DNA of 64,000 nt from Brevirhabdus sp. (lineage in GTDB: Bacteria > Pseudomonadota > Alphaproteobacteria > Rhodobacterales > Rhodobacteraceae), in contig JAGXFH010000038.1 in NCBI GenBank assembly GCA_024637315.1, positions 40,122 through 104,121 of the forward strand. The letters run 5' to 3'. A program made the translations under genes and the position numbers. Numbering within the stretch: the stretch's first letter is position 1; every line of letters begins with the position of its first letter. Below, piece after piece: positions 28,080 through 38,159 of this stretch. The notes under the pieces were generated by a model that was not told where the DNA came from, did not search any database, and was given only the letters and a program-made list of their open reading frames with translations.

Positions 28080-29885
28080 ATGGCAAAGAACCTAAAGAGG
28101 CCCAAGAAGGATGAGACCGGATCATATGCCACAGCGGTCCGGCTGATCCGGGAAGCGCTGCCATCGAGGTGGAAACTTTATGTGCTGTCGCTGCTGTGCA
28201 TGATCAGTGTCGCCGTTTTCACGGCGCTTCTGGCCTATTCCACCAAACTGATCGTGAATGACGTGTTCAGCGACGGGCAGACCTCCATGGCCTACCTCGT
28301 TGCACTGCTCGTCGTCGGCGTATCGATCGGCAAGGGTGTTGCCGGTTACGCCAACAGCATTGTCGCCATGATGTTCAGCCGGTCCATCACCACCGAGTAT
28401 CTGGGCCGGGTCTTTGCGAAATACATGCAGAACGAGGTTCCGTTCTTCGCCGGACGCCACGCCGCCCAGCATATGGCCAAGGTCCAGATCTACGGTCGCG
28501 CAGCCGGCGGCGTGGTCACCGACATCACCAACCGCATCCTGACAGACGCGCTGACGCTCATCGCGCTGGTGGCCGTGATGATCTTTCAGGACCCGTTCAT
28601 GTCGTTGATCGGGGCAGTCCTGTTTCCGCTGGTCCTGCTTCTGGTCAGCAAGCTGACGCAGCGGGTGCGCAAGATTGTAGCGGCCGAGGCGGATATCCAG
28701 GGCGCGATGCAAGGCGTCGGCACTGAAGCCATCGATGGGATCAAGACGGTCAAATCCTATGGACTCGAGGACAAGTCGGTCACCAAATTCGCGGAGGCGG
28801 TAAAGGCGCTTGAGCACCGGGTGCTGAAGATCACTCGGACATCGTCGCTGATGATGCCGCTGATGGAGATCATCGGTGGCTTCACGATCGGACTGTTTGT
28901 CATCTATGCCAGTTGGCAAACCGTCGAACATGGCAGATCACCAGGCGAGTTCACCGCTTTCATAACGGCATTTCTGCTGGCCTACCAACCGGGCGAGAGG
29001 ATATCCAAGAGCATCGTTTCCATGCAGCGCCAGCTTTTTCATGTCGAGGCCATGTACGAGGTTCTGGATGCGCCCGAACCCTCGCACGAGGGCGACCTCG
29101 AGGTCCTTGATGGCGCGTCGTCCGAACTTGAATTCGACAATGTCTCGTTCAAGTACAAGAAATCGAGCCCGGTGCTGATCGACATCACGTTCCGAACGAC
29201 ACCCGGCGAACGGATTGCCATCGTCGGACCTTCGGGGGCGGGCAAGACGACATTGATAGATCTTGTGCAGGGATTCTATCCGCCCACTTCGGGCCGGATT
29301 CTGATCGGAGGAAAAGGCGTTTCGTCAATTGCCAAGGAACAGCTTCGCGCCAACATCGCCCTGATCTCCCAGGACGTGTTCCTGTTCAACGGCTCGATCC
29401 GAGAGAACATCGCCGACGGCAATCCCCTTGCCACGCCCGAGCAGGTCGAGGCAGCCGCCGCGCGTGCTGCCGTGACCGGATTCGCGGCGGCGATGGAAAA
29501 CGGTCTGGATAGCTCTGTCGGCCCGAACGGCGCCGCGCTGTCTGGCGGTCAGAAACAGCGTGTCGGCATCGCGCGGGCGCTGGTCAAGGATGCGCTGATC
29601 TACATCTACGACGAGGCGACAAGCGCGCTGGATGGCGATAACGAGAGAAAGATCATGGGCTCGGCCATCGACTATGCCAAGGACAGCACGGTGCTTTTCG
29701 TTACCCACCGCCCCTCGACCTTGAAATGGGTGGATCGGGTGCTTTACCTCGACAGCGGCAAGCTGGTGGCCTTCGATACCCACGAAAATCTGGTTGAAAC
29801 CAACGAGGACTACCGGTCGCTCTTCAACATGCACTCTGACGAAGACCTCGAGCGCCTGGGCGAGAGGGAAACCGAAGCCACCTGA
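28080..29885 (+). CDS. ABC transporter, fused permease/ATP-binding (MsbA/LipidA-exporter-like)
   Basis: TMD followed by NBD: GPSGAGKTTLIDLVQGFYPPTSG, ALSGGQKQRVGIARALVKDALIYIYDEATSALD. Confidence 0.92.
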   Translation: MAKNLKRPKKDETGSYATAVRLIREALPSRWKLYVLSLLCMISVAVFTALLAYSTKLIVNDVFSDGQTSMAYLVALLVVGVSIGKGVAGYANSIVAMMFSRSITTEYLGRVFAKYMQNEVPFFAGRHAAQHMAKVQIYGRAAGGVVTDITNRILTDALTLIALVAVMIFQDPFMSLIGAVLFPLVLLLVSKLTQRVRKIVAAEADIQGAMQGVGTEAIDGIKTVKSYGLEDKSVTKFAEAVKALEHRVLKITRTSSLMMPLMEIIGGFTIGLFVIYASWQTVEHGRSPGEFTAFITAFLLAYQPGERISKSIVSMQRQLFHVEAMYEVLDAPEPSHEGDLEVLDGASSELEFDNVSFKYKKSSPVLIDITFRTTPGERIAIVGPSGAGKTTLIDLVQGFYPPTSGRILIGGKGVSSIAKEQLRANIALISQDVFLFNGSIRENIADGNPLATPEQVEAAAARAAVTGFAAAMENGLDSSVGPNGAALSGGQKQRVGIARALVKDALIYIYDEATSALDGDNERKIMGSAIDYAKDSTVLFVTHRPSTLKWVDRVLYLDSGKLVAFDTHENLVETNEDYRSLFNMHSDEDLERLGERETEAT

Positions 29886-29903
29886 CGCGCCAGGCCAACG
29901 CCC

Positions 29904-30698
29904 TCATTCGTTGGTATCGGGATAAGCGCCCACCACCTGCTGATCGAAATCGATGATCGACCCGGTCACGACGCCGGAAGCCGGCCCAAGCAGGAAACTT
30001 GCAAGTCCGGCGACATGGTCGGGCTTCACTAGCATGCCGAACGGCATCCGCGCCTCGGCACGTTCAAGCCAGTCGTCGCCGGCGCCGTGCCATTTGCGCT
30101 GAATCGCGTCTTCGCCCGGCGTGTCCATCCAGCCGACATTGATGCCATTGACCCGGATTTGATGGTGCGCCAACGCTTGCGCGGCGTTCTTGGTGATGTT
30201 CATGAGGGCGGCCTTCGATGCAGCGTAGGGCGCAAGAAATGGCAGTCCGCAATGCACGACGACCGACAGGATGTTGACCGCGCAAGCCGGATGGCCGCCC
30301 TTGATCGCCAGTTGCGCGACGCGCTGCAGCGCGAAGAAGGCGCCTTTGGCGTTCACATCCATGATCGCATCCCACATTTGCGGTGTGGTATCCAGAATCG
30401 AGCCCCGATCGGTGTTTGCGGCGCCGTTCACAAAGGCCGTGATCTGCCCCATGGACTCGTGGGCTTCGTCGACCATGGCCCTGACCGCCACGACATCCCC
30501 CATGTCAACGCCGATGAACTGCGCTTCAACCCCGTCCCGCGACAAGGCGGATGCAGCCTCGGCACCAATGGCTTGGTCACGGCTGGACAGCACGATCCGG
30601 CGGCATCCGTCGCGGATCAGCTGTCTTGCGATCGCCAGACCAAGGCCCTGGCTGCCACCTGTCACCAGCGCGCGGGTCTCTGAGTGAACGCCTGTCAT
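29904..30698 (-). CDS. SDR family oxidoreductase
   Basis: ALVTGGSQGLGLAIARQLI, VNGAANTDR, YAASKAALMNITKNAA. Confidence 0.92.
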   Translation of the reverse strand: MTGVHSETRALVTGGSQGLGLAIARQLIRDGCRRIVLSSRDQAIGAEAASALSRDGVEAQFIGVDMGDVVAVRAMVDEAHESMGQITAFVNGAANTDRGSILDTTPQMWDAIMDVNAKGAFFALQRVAQLAIKGGHPACAVNILSVVVHCGLPFLAPYAASKAALMNITKNAAQALAHHQIRVNGINVGWMDTPGEDAIQRKWHGAGDDWLERAEARMPFGMLVKPDHVAGLASFLLGPASGVVTGSIIDFDQQVVGAYPDTNE

Positions 30699-30883
30699 GG
30701 ACCCCGTTCCCCTTTTTCGAATTGCTGCGACATGGTTGCCACCAACAAGTGATTTTTTCAATCCGAAGCGGTCCGCAAAGATCGCGGCCAAGGCTTGCGA
30801 CTCTGCGGCCGGTCATTGATAATGGCCAACGGTCCAAGGAAATGCCGCTGGGTGTTTCGGGCAATTCAAGGGGACCTGGGCAA

Positions 30884-31507
30884 GTGACCGAATCGACGAC
30901 AGCCTACAAGGATCTGATCGCCTGCCCGAAATGCGACGCTCTTTATCATGCCGTCATACCCGACAACAATCATCGCGCCATTTGCGATCGGTGCGGCACC
31001 ACCCTCTTTGCCCCCCGCGAGGGATCATTCCTGATCGTATTCGCCTATGCCCTGACCGTGCTGGTTCTAATCTTCGCCGCCACCTGGTTCCCGTTCATCT
31101 CGATCAGCAAGGCGGGGTTGAGCAATACGTCGTCGGTATTCGACGTGGCGCTGTCATTCAGCGACTCGGCGATGATCCCGCTGACATTGGCGGTCGCCGG
31201 GATGATCATCTTGATCCCGGCGCTGCGCGTGCTTCTGATCCTCTATACGCTGGCGCCGCTGATCCTGGAGCGAAAGCCATTGCCCCACGCGGCCTTGGCG
31301 TTCCGTTACTCAGAGCAGATGCGGCCCTGGGCGATGGCCGAGATCTTCGTGTTGGGCGTCGCCGTCGCGCTGGTGAAGATCGCCGGTCTGGCCAATGTAG
31401 ATCCAGGCCCGGCATTCTGGATGTTCGTCGCGCTGGCGCTGATCGCTACGATTCAGGATCGCGCGGCCTGCAGCCTGACGATCTGGAAGGCTCTGGAAGC
31501 GAAATGA
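30884..31507 (+). CDS. Paraquat-inducible protein A (PqiA) single-domain protein 1
   Basis: Zinc-ribbon CPKC...CDRCGTTLF and 4 TM helices; GTG at 30884 or in-frame ATG at 30842 possible. Confidence 0.85.
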   Translation: MTESTTAYKDLIACPKCDALYHAVIPDNNHRAICDRCGTTLFAPREGSFLIVFAYALTVLVLIFAATWFPFISISKAGLSNTSSVFDVALSFSDSAMIPLTLAVAGMIILIPALRVLLILYTLAPLILERKPLPHAALAFRYSEQMRPWAMAEIFVLGVAVALVKIAGLANVDPGPAFWMFVALALIATIQDRAACSLTIWKALEAK

Positions 31508-32109
31508 CCGAAACCGCCAAGACCAGCGGGCTGATCTCTTGCACCACCTGCGCCCGGGTCTGGCCCGGGGGCCAGTCGCATTGCGAGCGTTGTGGCAGCG
31601 CGTTGATCGACCGCGATGTTCGCGGCTTGCAGCCGGTCTGGGCATGGTGGGTGGCTGGCTTGATCTGCTACATCCCGGCCAATATCTATCCGATGCTCAG
31701 AACCCATACCCTGTTCACCGACGAGGAAAGCACGATCGTCGGCGGTGCTGCAGAACTGATCGCGCATGGCTCTGTCGGGGTCGCCGCGATCATCCTCATC
31801 GCCAGTGTATTGATTCCCGTCGGAAAGTTCATTGCGATTGCGTTTCTGGCCGTTACCCTGCGCGACCGCAAACGCATGTCGCAACACCGGCGCCAGCAAC
31901 TTTACGAGGTTGTCGAGTTCATCGGAAGATGGTCCATGGTAGACGTGTTCGTCGTTGCGATTCTCTCATCCCTGATCCAGTTACAGGACGTAGCCAGCAT
32001 CAATCCGGGCCCGGCTGCGATGACATTCGCGCTGTCGGTCATCTTCACCATGCTGGCGGCGCAAAGTTTTGATTCGCGGCTGATCTGGGACAAAGAGGAC
32101 CAAGCTTGA
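31504..32109 (+). CDS. Paraquat-inducible protein A (PqiA) single-domain protein 2
   Basis: CTTCARVWPGGQSHCERCGSAL, VWAWWVAGLICYIPANIYPML, VEFIGRWSMVDVFVVAIL; overlaps preceding stop. Confidence 0.9.
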   Translation: MTETAKTSGLISCTTCARVWPGGQSHCERCGSALIDRDVRGLQPVWAWWVAGLICYIPANIYPMLRTHTLFTDEESTIVGGAAELIAHGSVGVAAIILIASVLIPVGKFIAIAFLAVTLRDRKRMSQHRRQQLYEVVEFIGRWSMVDVFVVAILSSLIQLQDVASINPGPAAMTFALSVIFTMLAAQSFDSRLIWDKEDQA

Positions 32110-34196
32110 GCATACCGGAACCCAAGATCGTCGGCCCACAGGACAAGGGGCGTTTCACCTATTCCCTGATCTGGCTGGTGCCGCTCGCGGCGCTGGCAAT
32201 CTCGCTTGGCGTGGTGTGGAAAACCTATGCCGACCGCGGTCCATTGATCGAGGTTGCCTTTCTACAGGCCACCGGCATCCGCGTCGATGAAACCGAATTG
32301 CGCTACCGCGATGTAACCATCGGATTGGTCGAGGATCTGAAGTTTTCCAACGACCTTGAAACCGTGGTCGCCTATGTCCGGGTCGAAAAATCGGTGGCCC
32401 CGTTCATTGATGCCGACAGCGAGTTCTGGTTGGTCCGGCCCGAGGTGACGACGCGCGGGGTCAGCGGGCTCGATACGGTCCTCTCGGGTGTCTATATCGA
32501 GGGGACGTGGGATGCGGAGATTTCCGCACCGGCCGAGCGTTTCACTGCGCTGGCGCGCCCGCCCTTGGCGCGGGCCGGGGAAAGCGGTCTGCAGTTCATG
32601 CTCTATTCCAACGACGGCGAGGGCATGGCCGAGAACACTCCGATTCTGTATCATGGAATTGAAGTGGGGCGGATCGGCAACCTGAGGCTGTCAGGGGACG
32701 GACGATCAATTATTGCAGATGCTTTCGTGCCATTTCCGAATGACCGGCTGGTCAATTCCTCGACAAAGTTCTGGGACACGTCGGGATTTGATCTGAGCTT
32801 CGGGCCGGCCGGTGCCAAGCTGAACGTGTCCAGTCTTGCTGCGCTTGTCGCGGGCGGCATCAGCTTTGACACGATCGTCTCCGGCGGCGGCCCGGTGGGA
32901 TCGGGGGCAGCGTTTCAACTCTATCCGGACGAGAACGAGGCGCGCGGCAGCGTCTTTGCCGGACCATCCCGCGAAGGCGAGCAACTCTCGATCATATTCG
33001 AGGGCAATGTCAGCGGTCTGGCCGAGGGGGCTGCGGTCGAGCTTCGCGGCGTGACCGTCGGCGAGGTCACCGCACTGACCGGCATTGTCGATGAGCAGCG
33101 CTTTGGCGACCAGCGCGTGCGCCTTCTGACGACGATCACCGTGAACCCGAGCCGGCTCGGGATCGTTTCCGACGAAGCGGTGCTTGATTTCCTGTCCGAG
33201 CAGGTTCAGCAGGGTCTGCGCGCGCAGCTGACCAATGCCAGCCTGCTGACCGGTGGCCTGAAGATCGTGCTGGTCGAGGCTCCCGACGCGCCGCCGGCAG
33301 AGTTGCGGCGCAATGCCGACCCCTACCCGCTTCTGCCCAGTATCGAGGCCGATATCGCCGACGTTTCGGCCACCGCCGAAGGGGTGTTCGAGCGGATCAA
33401 CAAGCTGCCCATCGAGGATGTCCTGAACTCGACGATCTCGATGATGGACAGCGCGACCAGGCTTCTGAATTCCGACGGTGTCAAGGAAGCCCCCGACGAG
33501 GCGCTGGCACTGATTGGCGACGCGCGCAAATTCGTTGGCTCCGACGAGATTCAGGGCCTGCCCGGCCAGTTTTCCGAAACCATGGCAAACCTGAACACTG
33601 CCCTCGAGGATCTGCGCGGCATCGTGACCGCCGTGTCCGAGCAAGAGGTCATCGCCACGCTCAGCAGCTCGGTCACAGCCGTACAGCAGGCCGCAGAGGA
33701 TGCCAGCGCAGCGGTTGCCGGCCTGCCTGAGCTTCTTGACACCGCCAATGCCTTCGTCAAGAAGACCGCTGACCTTCCGCTGGCGGAATTGACCAGGGAC
33801 GCAGACGCGCTGATGCAATCGCTCGAGGCCTTGACCAGCCAGGAGTCGACGCGCGAGATACCGGAGAATCTGAACTCCGCGCTCAGCCAGCTTGGCGACA
33901 CCCTGGAACAGCTTCGCGATGGCGGGCTGATCGAGAATGCCAACAGCACACTCGATGCCACCAGCCGCGCTGCCGACAGTGTCGCGGACGCCACAGATCG
34001 CCTGCCCGATGTTGTCGCCAGGATCGAACAGTTGCTTGCGCAGGCCGAGGGGACTTTGGCCGGATTTGACCGCAATGCACCGCTCTCGACCGAAGCGCGG
34101 GCGACTCTTCGCGAAATCAGAAATGCCGCAAGCTCGGTCAATTCGCTGGCCCGCGCGGTCGAGCGGCGCCCCAATTCACTCTTGATCGGACGATAG
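32106..34196 (+). CDS. pqiB: PqiB-like intermembrane transport protein (multiple MCE domains, long C-terminal tail)
   Basis: N-terminal TM, MCE repeats (GIRVDETELRYRDVTIGLVEDL, YHGIEVGRIGNLRLSGDGR, ELRGVTVGEVTALTGI), then about 250 aa helical/coiled region. Confidence 0.9.
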   Translation: MSIPEPKIVGPQDKGRFTYSLIWLVPLAALAISLGVVWKTYADRGPLIEVAFLQATGIRVDETELRYRDVTIGLVEDLKFSNDLETVVAYVRVEKSVAPFIDADSEFWLVRPEVTTRGVSGLDTVLSGVYIEGTWDAEISAPAERFTALARPPLARAGESGLQFMLYSNDGEGMAENTPILYHGIEVGRIGNLRLSGDGRSIIADAFVPFPNDRLVNSSTKFWDTSGFDLSFGPAGAKLNVSSLAALVAGGISFDTIVSGGGPVGSGAAFQLYPDENEARGSVFAGPSREGEQLSIIFEGNVSGLAEGAAVELRGVTVGEVTALTGIVDEQRFGDQRVRLLTTITVNPSRLGIVSDEAVLDFLSEQVQQGLRAQLTNASLLTGGLKIVLVEAPDAPPAELRRNADPYPLLPSIEADIADVSATAEGVFERINKLPIEDVLNSTISMMDSATRLLNSDGVKEAPDEALALIGDARKFVGSDEIQGLPGQFSETMANLNTALEDLRGIVTAVSEQEVIATLSSSVTAVQQAAEDASAAVAGLPELLDTANAFVKKTADLPLAELTRDADALMQSLEALTSQESTREIPENLNSALSQLGDTLEQLRDGGLIENANSTLDATSRAADSVADATDRLPDVVARIEQLLAQAEGTLAGFDRNAPLSTEARATLREIRNAASSVNSLARAVERRPNSLLIGR

Positions 34197-34197
34197 A

Positions 34198-34755
34198 ATG
34201 ACACGATCTGCCCTGACCTTCGCCCTTGTCCTTCTTGTCGCCAGTTGCGGTGCTGATCCATCGCGCATCACGCTGCCCCCCGTAGAGACGGCGCAATCGG
34301 TCAGGGTCAACGTGGGTTCGATCGAAGTGACGCAGGTTTCCCTGCCGCTCTATGCTGAATCCGAAGAGATCGCCATCGAGGCAGAGAGCGGGGCGCTGGT
34401 GACCCAAGATGGTCTGCTGTGGGCCGACGATCCGAGGCGCGCCGCGACACAGGCGCTCGTGGCGAATCTGTCCAGTCTGACCACCGCCAAAGTTGCCGCC
34501 GAGCCCTGGCCCTTTGACCAGTTTCCCGATGTCCGTCTTGTGGTGCGATTCGACCGGTTCCTGCCGAAAGCCAGCGGACAGTTCGAGATCGCCGGCCAGT
34601 ACTACGTCGCCCGCGTGAACGGCAACATTCGCGAAACGGCGGAAAGCTTTGTGCTTTCCGCGCCATATGCCTTGGGCGATGCGGTATCGATTTCCGCGGC
34701 GCAGGCGAATGTTCTGCGGGATCTGGCCACGCTCATCGCCTCGTCCTCGCTTTGA
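34198..34755 (+). CDS. pqiC: PqiC-like / ABC-type transport auxiliary lipoprotein
   Basis: Lipobox-type LLVASCGADPS; YAESEEIAIEAESGALVTQDGLLWADDPRRAATQALVANL. Confidence 0.85.
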   Translation: MTRSALTFALVLLVASCGADPSRITLPPVETAQSVRVNVGSIEVTQVSLPLYAESEEIAIEAESGALVTQDGLLWADDPRRAATQALVANLSSLTTAKVAAEPWPFDQFPDVRLVVRFDRFLPKASGQFEIAGQYYVARVNGNIRETAESFVLSAPYALGDAVSISAAQANVLRDLATLIASSSL

Positions 34756-34760
34756 CAGGA

Positions 34761-34795
34761 AAAGGCCGGGTGCGGTTTCCCGCCCCGGCCCTCGT
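34761..34795. terminator. Probable bidirectional terminator between convergent pqiC and gabT
   Basis: Stem ggccggg (34764-34770) / cccggcc (34784-34790), A-rich before and ctcgttt after. Confidence 0.6.
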
Positions 34796-34812
34796 TTCAG
34801 CGCTTGGCCGGG

Positions 34813-36087
34813 TCAGGCAACCAGCGCCGTTTCCAGCATGTCCAGCCCTTCTTCCAGGTGCTTGTCCTCGATCGTCAGCGGGGCCAGCAGCCGGATGGTG
34901 TTGGCGTAGTATCCGCACGACAGAAGGATCAGCCCCGCATCAAGCGCCTTCGAGGTGACATGCTTGATCGCATCGGCATCCGGTTCGTTGGTGCCGCGTT
35001 CCTTGACAAGCTCGAACGCCACCATCGCGCCCAGTCCGCGGACATCACCAATGGGTCGCAATGTGTTGGACTGCTTGAACTTGTTCAGACGGTCCACCAT
35101 GACCTTCCCGATCCGGTTCGAGCGTTCGCACAGCTTCTCTTCCTCGATGATGTCAAGCACCGCCAACGCCGCCGCAACCGAAACCGGGTTGCCGCCATAG
35201 GTGCCGCCAAGCCCGCCCGGCTCTGCCGCGTCCATGATCTCGGCCTTGCCGATGACGCCGGAAATCGGGAAGCCGCCGCCAAGAGCCTTGGCAATGGGAA
35301 TGAGGTCCGGCTCGATATCATAATGCTCGATGGCAAAGACCTTGCCGGTCCGGGCAAAACCGGTCTGAACCTCGTCAGCCACCAGACAAATACCGTGTTC
35401 GTCGCAGATCTCGCGCAGGCGCTTCATGAACGGCTTCGGCGTCTGGTAGAAGCCGCCTTCGCCCTGCACCGGTTCGATCACGATCGCCGCGACGTCCGAG
35501 GGGCCGATATCGGCTTTGAAGACGTGATAGAGCGCCTTCAGCGCATCTTCCTCGGTGACGCCGTGATGCGGGATCGGGAACGGCACGTGGAACACGCCAA
35601 TCGCGGGCGGCGTCCCTTTGGTGCGATAGGGGACCGCTTTGCCGGTCATCGCCATCGTCAGCTGGGTGCGGCCGTGGAATGCCCCGGTAAACGTGATGAC
35701 ACCCTGCCGCCCAGTATGGGCGCGGGCGATCTTTACCGCGTTTTCAGTGGCTTCTGCGCCGGTTGTAAAGAAGATCGACTTGGCGTTGTTGATCGGAGCC
35801 AGCGCGTTCAGCCGCTCTGCCAGTTCAATGTAATTCTCGTATCCCGTTACCTGAAACGCAACATGGGCGAATTTCTCGCACTGCTGCGCGACCGCCGCCA
35901 TCACCTTGGAGTGCCGGTGGCCGGTATTGGTTACCGCGATGCCCGAGCCGAAGTCGATGTAGCGGTTGCCCTCAACATCCCAAAGCTGGCCGTTCTCGGC
36001 CTTTTCCAGAAAGATCGGCGCCGCCGTAGCAATGCCGCGCGGCACGGATTTTTGACGCCGCGCAAGAATAGAGGAGTTCGAAGTCAT
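34813..36087 (-). CDS. gabT: 4-aminobutyrate--2-oxoglutarate transaminase
   Basis: Class III aminotransferase; SGIAVTNTGHRHSKVMAAV, FTTGAEATENAVKIARAHTGRQGVITFTGAFHGRT, VADEVQTGFARTGKVFAIEHY. Confidence 0.93.
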   Translation of the reverse strand: MTSNSSILARRQKSVPRGIATAAPIFLEKAENGQLWDVEGNRYIDFGSGIAVTNTGHRHSKVMAAVAQQCEKFAHVAFQVTGYENYIELAERLNALAPINNAKSIFFTTGAEATENAVKIARAHTGRQGVITFTGAFHGRTQLTMAMTGKAVPYRTKGTPPAIGVFHVPFPIPHHGVTEEDALKALYHVFKADIGPSDVAAIVIEPVQGEGGFYQTPKPFMKRLREICDEHGICLVADEVQTGFARTGKVFAIEHYDIEPDLIPIAKALGGGFPISGVIGKAEIMDAAEPGGLGGTYGGNPVSVAAALAVLDIIEEEKLCERSNRIGKVMVDRLNKFKQSNTLRPIGDVRGLGAMVAFELVKERGTNEPDADAIKHVTSKALDAGLILLSCGYYANTIRLLAPLTIEDKHLEEGLDMLETALVA

Positions 36088-36304
36088 GATTTTTCCTTAG
36101 CAGGGAACCGCCTGCGATTGACGATTTCGGTCATCTGTTCTACCCGGCCTATGCGGGCGAACGATTAAAATGACGATACTACCGTTTAAAATTCTTAGCA
36201 ATCGCCGGTTCATGTTAGCATGGTTCCGTTAGCAAGACTGGAGGGGCTTCACAACGGGGCATCTGGCGAGATCCGGCGATCGGCAACAAATGGGGACGGA
36301 CGGA

Positions 36305-36883
36305 ATGGAATTCGATATCGGCTCGCGCCTGAAGGCGGTGCGAACCGGCAAGAACCTGTCGCAGCGCGAACTGGCCCGAAAATCTGGCGTCACGAATGGT
36401 CTGATCTCGCAGATAGAGCAGAATCACTCCAGCCCGTCGGTGGCCTCGCTCAAGCGCATTCTGGATGCGATACCAATGACGTTGTCCGAGTTCTTCAGCC
36501 TCGCTGGTCCGACCGAAAAGAAGATATTCTATGCAGCAGACGAATTGCGTGAACTGAACCCCGAGCGGGTTTTTCGGCAGGCCGCAGGCGCCAGTACGGC
36601 TGTCTCGCTGAAACAGGTCGGTGCGGCGGGCGCTCATACGCTTCAGATGTTGCACGAACGCTACGCCCCCGGCGCCGATACCGGCGAGGAACTCTATACT
36701 CACGAAGCGGAAGAGGCCGGGATCGTTGTGTCGGGCGAAATCGAGCTTACGGTGGCCAATCAGACACGCACGCTGGGTCCGGGGGATGCCTACATATTCG
36801 ACAGCACCACCCCGCACCGGTTTCGCAACACCGGCAAGGTTGAATGCGTCATCGTCAGCGCCTGTACACCGCCTTCCTTCTAG
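36305..36883 (+). CDS. XRE-family regulator with C-terminal cupin domain (PuuR-like)
   Basis: HTH LKAVRTGKNLSQRELARKSGVTNGLISQIEQNHSSPSVASL plus cupin HEAEEAGIVVSGEIELTV...YIFDSTTPHRFRNTG; alternative start 36290. Confidence 0.9.
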   Translation: MEFDIGSRLKAVRTGKNLSQRELARKSGVTNGLISQIEQNHSSPSVASLKRILDAIPMTLSEFFSLAGPTEKKIFYAADELRELNPERVFRQAAGASTAVSLKQVGAAGAHTLQMLHERYAPGADTGEELYTHEAEEAGIVVSGEIELTVANQTRTLGPGDAYIFDSTTPHRFRNTGKVECVIVSACTPPSF

Positions 36884-37001
36884 CTTGTCGCGGCACGTTC
36901 GGCCATCCCGGCATGTTGACATCTGCCGGGCGCGCGCAGGACACTCGTGTCGGAGGCGTGTGCCGACTGAAGCCGGACCTTAACCTTGTGTCGGGAATCC
37001 C

Positions 37002-38015
37002 GTGATGCCACCAGCCAGAACATCGACGAGCATGCCGGTCCGGTCCGGCAAGCCTCGGCTTGCGGTCGGCTGCATCACACGCGGCCGGCCAGCGATGTTC
37101 GCCGAGGCCCTGATGTCTCTGACCAAGCTGGATTTTCCAGTCGCGGTCGACGTGGTTTTCTGTTTCGCCGAAAATGCGGACACGCTCTCGGTCGGCAACG
37201 AAATCGAGGCCTTTCAAGCCGAATTGCCCACAGCAGAGGTCCATGCCGCACATGAGGCCCGGCTTGGCATACCGTTCGCGCGCAACAAGGTCTTGGACAT
37301 GGCGCTAGAGGCGGATTGCGATTTCCTTGCATTCATCGATGATGACGAGGTCGTTGACCCGCTCTGGCTGAGAAACCTCTATGCTGCGATTGAGGACAGG
37401 GGGCTCGATCTTGTCGGCGGCCCGGTCCGCACCTTGGCCCCGACGGCGGAGCTTTCGATGGTCAAGCGAAAGATACTGGGCGGATTGACGTCGAGGGCGA
37501 CCCGCATCGAACGAGTGGCGGCGATGCGGACGGCCAGCAAGATGGATCATACCGTCAGCATTGTCACCAACAACTGGCTGGTAAGGCTGGATTTTCTTCG
37601 AAGAACCCGGATTCGCTTCGATGAGGGGCTGGGGCTTTCAGGGGGATCCGATATTGCGATTTACCGGGAGATTCGGGCAGCAGGCGGTCGCACCGGCTGG
37701 GCGCCCGACGCGCTGGTTTACGAAGAAATCCCCGAAGACCGCCTGTCGCTGGCCTATCAGTTCGCGCGCGGGCGCGACCAGCAGTTGGCAACCTACAATA
37801 TCAAGCGCAGCCAGAGCGGCCGGAGACGTCTTGGAACCTCGGTGCTGTTCATCCTCGTCAAGTCGCTTCTGGGCGGTATTCGCGTCCTGTTTTCCCCCTT
37901 CTTCGGCGGCACGACGCTGGTGCTGGGATTGCGGTCTTTCGGGGCAGCCGTTGGCCGGACGAAGGGCCTGATCGGCAGCGAAAGCACCCATTATCGTCGC
38001 GTCGCGGGTCACTGA
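37002..38015 (+). CDS. Glycosyltransferase family 2-like protein
   Basis: VGCITRGRPAMFAEALMSL, DFLAFIDDDEVVDPLWL, DEGLGLSGGSDIAIYREIRAAG. Confidence 0.8.
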   Translation: MMPPARTSTSMPVRSGKPRLAVGCITRGRPAMFAEALMSLTKLDFPVAVDVVFCFAENADTLSVGNEIEAFQAELPTAEVHAAHEARLGIPFARNKVLDMALEADCDFLAFIDDDEVVDPLWLRNLYAAIEDRGLDLVGGPVRTLAPTAELSMVKRKILGGLTSRATRIERVAAMRTASKMDHTVSIVTNNWLVRLDFLRRTRIRFDEGLGLSGGSDIAIYREIRAAGGRTGWAPDALVYEEIPEDRLSLAYQFARGRDQQLATYNIKRSQSGRRRLGTSVLFILVKSLLGGIRVLFSPFFGGTTLVLGLRSFGAAVGRTKGLIGSESTHYRRVAGH

Positions 38016-38159
38016 TGCAAACGCACCGCTGACGGCCGGCAGCAGATACCGGTACCTGCAAACAACCCGTCGTCGGATCAAAGAAATGCGCCGCAAAGGC
38101 CGCGTTTTACACCGGCCGATTTCCCCCTATAGTGCAGGCAAAGAGGCAGGCAAAGCGGT

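Noticed and set aside
32706-33818. 370-aa minus-strand ORF inside pqiB
   Set aside because: Antisense shadow; the plus-strand MCE protein is clearly coding.
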